Shown here piece by piece: positions 60,132-64,000 of a stretch of DNA of 64,000 bases (within the stretch, counting starts at the first letter, position 1; every line of letters starts with the position of its first letter). The notes under the pieces are model-generated. The model was not told the origin of the DNA, made no database searches, and saw only the letters and a program-made list of their open reading frames with translations. The stretch is taken from NCBI GenBank assembly GCA_964566545.1, contig CAZMIX010000004.1, forward strand, positions 48,174 through 112,173, given 5' to 3'. This stretch comes from JAEYFP01 sp964566545. Lineage in GTDB: Bacteria; Bacillota; Clostridia; Lachnospirales; Lachnospiraceae. Position numbers and translations under genes: made by a program.

Positions 60132-61589
60132 TTACTTACAGTTTTCTAATACCTGTAAAAGATATTCCCATGTCCGCTTGACAGAACTGATGCTTAACTT
60201 TTCTCTGGGTGTATGGATATTTTCGATGTTGGGTCCAAACGAAACGATATCGACTCCCTCCATCTTTTCATAAAAAATCCCGCACTCCAAGCCTGCATGA
60301 ATTCCGGTTAGGCTCGGATTATGTCCATAATATTGCTGAAACGTACGAAACATCAAGTCTCTGAGCTTTGATTTTTCCCTGTACTCCCATGCCGGATAAT
60401 TCGATTCAATCCGATACTTTCCGCCGATCGTCTCTGTTAAATATTTCAGCTTATCGCTGAGCGCCTGCTTTTCGGAGGAAACGGAGCTTCTAATGCTGAT
60501 GATCAGCTCAAACGCCGCCTCTGACAAACGCATGATGCCCGCATTGGAGGAGGTCTGTACCAAATGATCCGTGTCCGGACTCATTTTTTCAATCCCGTCA
60601 GGAATCGTCATAAGCAAAAAAATAATGCGCTCCTTTGTTTTTGGCGTCAGCACACGCAATACCGCCCGATCCATATTTTCACAATAAATCATAATATTGT
60701 TTTCGATCGTTCGGTATTCATTCCGAATTGTCGCTTCAAATTCGTGGATATAATTTTCAAGCTTACCCGCATCCTTCTCATGAACAAGGATTTCCGCCTT
60801 CGCTTCCCGCGGTATTGCATTATCCTGCAGTCCGCCCTTTAAGTAAGAGATGTCAAAGCTGATTTTCGTTCCAATATAATGAAGCAGCCTGCCCAGCAAA
60901 AGATTGGCATTTCCACGGTATTTATCGATTTCCATGCCTGAATGACCGCCCAACAATCCACAAATAACCAAATTATATTTGACTCCCTGCTTTTCGCAAT
61001 AGCGGACAGGTACCTCACAAGTCACCATTCTGCCGCCGGCGTTGCTCGTCAACAGCTCTCCTTCAACCTCGTTGTCGATATTGATCAGCCGTTTCCCATG
61101 CAGACACGCCGTATTAAAAGCAGTCGCTCCAAGCATCCCAATCTCTTCGTCTACCGTAAAAACCGCTTCCAGAGAGGGATGCTTGATTGTGGGATCCGAA
61201 AGGATGGTCAGCAAATAGGCAACCGCAATCCCATCATCACCGCCAAGCGTCGTCCCCTTTGCGTAAATATAATCATCCATGACTGCAAGATTCAGTCCAT
61301 CCTTTTTAAAGTCATGCCTGCTGTCATATTCAAAATTCTTTTCACAGACCATGTCCAGATGCCCCTGCAATACGAGCGGCTCCGAAGCTTCATAGCCCGG
61401 ACTTCCCGGCTTGAAAATGACAATATTTCCAAGTCCGTCTCTGATATAATCAAGGTCATGCGTCTGCGCAAACTCTTCGCAATAGCTGCTGATCGCTTCG
61501 GTGTTTCCCGAACCGCGTGGAATCCGGCTAATTTCCTCAAAATACCAAAACACCTTTTCAGGCTCTAAATTTTCTAAAATTCTTTTCAT
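60132..61589 (-). CDS. pepD: Aminoacyl-histidine dipeptidase (PepD, M20 family)
   Basis: 485 residues. Metal-binding residues are in LQGHLDMVCEK, TLGGDDGIAVAY, VDEEIGMLGA, the lid domain spans about 205-380, and the last ligand lies in IHAGLECGIF. It cleaves Xaa-His and other dipeptides. An upstream start at 61682 would add 31 residues; AAAGGAAG before 61589 decides. It could also be called a beta-Ala-His dipeptidase; specificity is inferred. Confidence 0.94.
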   Translation of the reverse strand: MKRILENLEPEKVFWYFEEISRIPRGSGNTEAISSYCEEFAQTHDLDYIRDGLGNIVIFKPGSPGYEASEPLVLQGHLDMVCEKNFEYDSRHDFKKDGLNLAVMDDYIYAKGTTLGGDDGIAVAYLLTILSDPTIKHPSLEAVFTVDEEIGMLGATAFNTACLHGKRLINIDNEVEGELLTSNAGGRMVTCEVPVRYCEKQGVKYNLVICGLLGGHSGMEIDKYRGNANLLLGRLLHYIGTKISFDISYLKGGLQDNAIPREAKAEILVHEKDAGKLENYIHEFEATIRNEYRTIENNIMIYCENMDRAVLRVLTPKTKERIIFLLMTIPDGIEKMSPDTDHLVQTSSNAGIMRLSEAAFELIISIRSSVSSEKQALSDKLKYLTETIGGKYRIESNYPAWEYREKSKLRDLMFRTFQQYYGHNPSLTGIHAGLECGIFYEKMEGVDIVSFGPNIENIHTPREKLSISSVKRTWEYLLQVLENCK

Positions 61590-61702
61590 TTTTACTTCCT
61601 TTTCATCGCGCTCATGGAGAGCCTTTTCGCTTTCATTCATTTTGTCATATCTATATCCAAAAAGCAAGTTATGTTTTCCCAAAAGAAAACATAAGCATTA
61701 CT

Positions 61703-62602
61703 ATGAATAATCTTCTGTTAAAGCCAATAAAAAAATATGGTTCCCTTGCAGCCTCCGTGCTATTTATCGCCGCAATTCTGCTCTTTTCAGAGCCTTCCTT
61801 AAATGCGTCCAAACGGGGGCTGCTGCTTTGGTTTACAACGATGCTGCCAACGCTTTTACCCTATATGATTACTGTCAATATCCTGCTTTATTTGCTTCCT
61901 GAAAAAAACGGATATGCAAACGTATTTCTTTTACTGGGGCTGCTATGCGGTTATCCGATGGGGGCAAAGCTTTGTGCATCACTCCGCAAAAACGGAACAC
62001 TCACAAAACAGCAGGCAGAGTATTATCTTCCGTTGATTAATCTCCCAAGCCCTGCCTATCTCATTTCCTTTGTCTGCAGGCAGTCGCTGTCCGCCACAAC
62101 ACTGCTTCCTGTCTATCTACTTTGCATTTACGCCGCTGTCGCAGTTTATGCACTGCTTTCTTATCCATTTGTCGGAAAACGGGAACACAGTCAAACAAAC
62201 TCCTCTATTCCCTTTCTAACAGAAAACATGGGCGGCGCTTTTTTTGATCGGTGTATTTTGGATGCGTTTATCGCGATTACAAAGCTTGGAGGCTATATTA
62301 TTCTGTTTTCCATTCTCTCCGAACTGCTTATGCAGCTTTTTATGCCTCTTTCTGAGCTTCTCTCCTACCTGACTGCCGGAATCCTTGAAATAACAAACGG
62401 AACCGAAAGAATCATCGGTTCCGGACTGTCCTTTTATCGAAAAAGGCTATTTATACTCACTACAACAAGCTTTGGCGGCATTTCCTGCATCTTTCAAACG
62501 AAAAGCCTGCTTGCGGACACCGATATTTCCATGACCCGCTATATCTTCGCCAAAATGGGAATGGCGTTTTTAACAGCATTGTTCGTGCGGCTATTTATTT
62601 AA
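61703..62602 (+). CDS. ylbJ: YlbJ-like sporulation integral membrane protein
   Basis: 299 residues with seven or eight spans. Two related halves of the nucleoside-recognition type are visible: PTLLPYMITVNILLYLLP...GYPMGAKLCASL and a second GGYIILFSILSEL...GILEITNG...TTTSFGGISCIFQTKSL. The EITNG and FGGIS signatures fit YlbJ, required for spore cortex in Bacillus. In Bacillus, ylbJ lies next to coaD (ylbI) as here, though here it is convergent. Its stop overlaps the end of the facing gene by 12 bases. Confidence 0.82.
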   Translation: MNNLLLKPIKKYGSLAASVLFIAAILLFSEPSLNASKRGLLLWFTTMLPTLLPYMITVNILLYLLPEKNGYANVFLLLGLLCGYPMGAKLCASLRKNGTLTKQQAEYYLPLINLPSPAYLISFVCRQSLSATTLLPVYLLCIYAAVAVYALLSYPFVGKREHSQTNSSIPFLTENMGGAFFDRCILDAFIAITKLGGYIILFSILSELLMQLFMPLSELLSYLTAGILEITNGTERIIGSGLSFYRKRLFILTTTSFGGISCIFQTKSLLADTDISMTRYIFAKMGMAFLTALFVRLFI

Positions 62603-63244
62603 AATATCGAGATTGATACTGCCCGGATCCACTCCCGCATTTTTCATAATTCCTTCACCGGAAGGCATGCCGCCCTCAAGCATGGCAATCTCCATTTCCA
62701 GCTCCACCTGTGGGTACAACTCGGAACGATTTTTTGTAATAACAACCTCGCATTCTCTCAACTGGGTGACAAGCGATCCATATTTGGCTTCTGCCGTGTC
62801 AATCGCATGTGCAACAATATTTTGCAGCTCTGAAAGCATATCGTCCGTATATTTCATTGAGGATTGACGAATACCGTTTGCATCCTCCGTCGCGCTGTCA
62901 AGTATCTGCTGCGCCTGATTCACGGCCTGCTGTACAACTTCATTTGCCTGCGCATATGCCTGCTGCATAATCTCATGTTCGTTGATCATATGATCCGTGT
63001 GCGTCTGTGCCTCACTGATCAGCGCATCCGCCTTTTCTCTTGCGTCATTTAAAATCGCTTCCTTATTGCTGATGATCTTTTGATATCGTTTAATTTCGTC
63101 CGGAGTCTTCATCCGGAGCTCGCGCAGCAGCTCATCCATATGTTCCTTGTCCACAAGTATTTTTGTGTTGGAAAGCGGCTGGTATTTGCAATTATCAATA
63201 AAATCTTCAATTTCTTCAATAATTTGCTCAATTCTACTGCTCAT
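62591..63244 (-). CDS. Coiled-coil protein downstream of coaD
   Basis: 217 residues, almost entirely helical. An N-terminal stretch (MSSRIEQIIEEIEDFIDN) precedes a long coiled coil at about 60-160 rich in Ala, Gln and Glu (QAYAQANEVVQQAVNQAQQILDSATEDA). This resembles V-type ATPase subunit H/E or DivIVA-like proteins, but the V-ATPase link is superficial. A typical neighbour of coaD in Lachnospiraceae, with suspected envelope or division role. Convergent overlap with the ylbJ end. Function unknown. Confidence 0.8.
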   Translation of the reverse strand: MSSRIEQIIEEIEDFIDNCKYQPLSNTKILVDKEHMDELLRELRMKTPDEIKRYQKIISNKEAILNDAREKADALISEAQTHTDHMINEHEIMQQAYAQANEVVQQAVNQAQQILDSATEDANGIRQSSMKYTDDMLSELQNIVAHAIDTAEAKYGSLVTQLRECEVVITKNRSELYPQVELEMEIAMLEGGMPSGEGIMKNAGVDPGSINLDILNK

Positions 63245-63272
63245 ATCATTCTCTCCTCAACTTGTAAATTGC

Positions 63273-63764
63273 TTAGTAACTTCGCAAAATATTATATTTC
63301 GCATAGGTCAGCTTTGCAATAAACGGTGGTACAAATTTAGAAATATCTCCGCCGAAGCTTGCTACCTCTTTTACCGTAGAAGAACTTAAATAGGCATACT
63401 CCAAGCTTGTCGTCAGAAATATCGTATCAACATTTTCGGCTAGTTTATGGTTTGTCTGAGCAAGCTGAAGTTCATATTCAAAATCCGTGATTGCACGCAG
63501 TCCCCTTATTACCACGTTTGCATTCGCCTGTTTTGCATATTCGGCAAGCAGACCCTCGTAACTGTTTACAGATACATTCGGCATCCCCACAGTTACCTCT
63601 TTTAACATATTAACACGTTCCTCTACAGAAAACAACGGAGTTTTCACTTTGTTGTTCAAGACGCTGACGGTCAGCTCATCAAAAATATTCGCTGCTCGTT
63701 TGATAATGTCGATATGTCCGAAAGTAACCGGATCAAAGCTTCCCGGATAAATCGCTGACTTCAT
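63273..63764 (-). CDS. coaD: Phosphopantetheine adenylyltransferase
   Basis: 163 residues. It makes dephospho-CoA from phosphopantetheine and ATP. The nucleotidyltransferase motif SFDPVTFGHIDII is at the N-terminus and SSSTVKEVASFGGDISKFVP at the C-terminus. A start at 63779 would add five residues; GGGAGGC before 63764 decides. It overlaps the end of rsmD by 32 bases, the standard rsmD-coaD pair. Confidence 0.97.
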   Translation of the reverse strand: MKSAIYPGSFDPVTFGHIDIIKRAANIFDELTVSVLNNKVKTPLFSVEERVNMLKEVTVGMPNVSVNSYEGLLAEYAKQANANVVIRGLRAITDFEYELQLAQTNHKLAENVDTIFLTTSLEYAYLSSSTVKEVASFGGDISKFVPPFIAKLTYAKYNILRSY

Positions 63765-64000
63765 TTGTGCCTCCCTCACCCTGTCTTTTCCGAATAAAAA
63801 GATGGGAATTTGATTTATATCTTTTGCATTTTATAATATCCATGCCGAGCATTTTTGATACATAACCAAAATCCGTTTCGTTGGACGATTCTACAATAAT
63901 CATCGTGTCATCGTGAATGAGTCCGGAGGTGTGCAGATAGAAAAGCACTTCCTTTTCCAGTTCCTGTCCAAATGGCGGATCCATAAATATAAGATCAAAC
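63733..64000 (-). CDS. rsmD: 16S rRNA (guanine-N2)-methyltransferase RsmD (partial, N-terminus off window)
   Basis: The C-terminal ~89 residues of RsmD. The catalytic DPPFG motif, preceded by FDLIFM, is at 63981-63967, and the ending RKRQGEGGTNEVSDLSGKL is basic as usual. Its start is beyond 64000; the ATG at 63984 is internal. Modifies G966 of 16S rRNA. Confidence 0.9.
   Translation of the reverse strand, partial: FDLIFMDPPFGQELEKEVLFYLHTSGLIHDDTMIIVESSNETDFGYVSKMLGMDIIKCKRYKSNSHLFIRKRQGEGGTNEVSDLSGKL

Noticed and set aside
1..64000. tRNA, rRNA, tmRNA or CRISPR array anywhere in the window
   Set aside because: No tRNA-like TTC-loop sequence with cloverleaf context and no short regularly spaced repeats were seen by eye; only the island shows repeats, and these are long and few.

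Overview
The window is a compact, moderately AT-rich chromosomal stretch from a Gram-positive anaerobe, most probably a Lachnospiraceae (Clostridium cluster XIVa) or close relative. Support for this comes from SepF and a MinCDE/MreBCD set for a rod-shaped cell, RecU, Prp with an N-terminally extended L27, a Bacillus-type LexA/YneA SOS pair, a YlbJ-like sporulation protein beside coaD, a short B12-dependent methionine synthase without reactivation domain, and a HisZ-dependent short HisG. No tRNA, rRNA, CRISPR array, complete insertion sequence or prophage was seen. Almost all of it is core housekeeping DNA.

Layout. 1-698 (-): a partial nitronate monooxygenase, divergent from an M13 lipoprotein peptidase (825-2876). 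2997-10152 (+): methionine and branched-chain amino acid block metH, unknown membrane protein, ilvB, two adjacent ilvN-type regulatory subunits, ilvC. 10219-14653 (+): L21 leader, rplU-prp-rpmA, terminator, then obg-yhbY-nadD-yqeK-rsfS. 14805-16089: divergent lexA and yneA-like genes sharing a control region with several LexA-box-like sites. 16104-18381: VOC protein, Xer-type recombinase, TtcA-like enzyme. 18382-19897: a 1.5 kb non-coding repeat island, the least explained part of the window. 19898-27965 (-): AI-2E-family permease and cytidylate-kinase-like protein; rluD-lspA-aroB; sepF-ylmE-HlyD-like; P-loop protein. 28044-38532 (-): one long cell-shape and division block, radC-mreB-mreC-mreD-mrdA-minC-minD-minE-rodA-mgsA-D,D-carboxypeptidase. 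38642-49993 (-): DUF4321, methionine-gamma-lyase-like, miaA, mutL, mutS, rng, two radical-SAM-associated genes, a small membrane protein. 50187-50939 (-): secreted repeat protein. 51043-56036 (-): his operon hisZ-G-D-B-I/E with a strong promoter and an operator-like palindrome. 56199-64000: recU, pseudouridine synthases, HAD hydrolase, M23 peptidase, PepD, then rsmD-coaD and a coiled-coil gene converging on ylbJ.

How the genes work together: amino acid synthesis (Ilv, His, Met, shikimate), ribosome assembly and modification (L21, L27, Prp, Obg, YhbY, RsfS, RluD, RsmD), wall growth and septum placement (Mre, RodA/PBP2, Min, SepF), and genome maintenance (LexA, MutSL, RecU, Xer).

The main candidate for something undescribed is the island at 18382-19897. 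It holds two near-identical copies of a roughly 494 bp hairpin-rich unit in direct orientation, the last 406 bp identical by eye. Between them lies a 218 bp cassette bounded by imperfect inverted repeats, plus another long hairpin. Other points of interest are a HisF-like, apparently catalytically degenerate barrel fused to HisI-HisE, a PBP2 with an insertion of roughly 200 residues, tandem IlvN subunits with a promoter between them, a hairpin between ribosome binding site and start codon of the first ilvN, and a leader with attenuator potential before rplU. Coordinates and motif comparisons were made by eye; no searches or folding programs were run.
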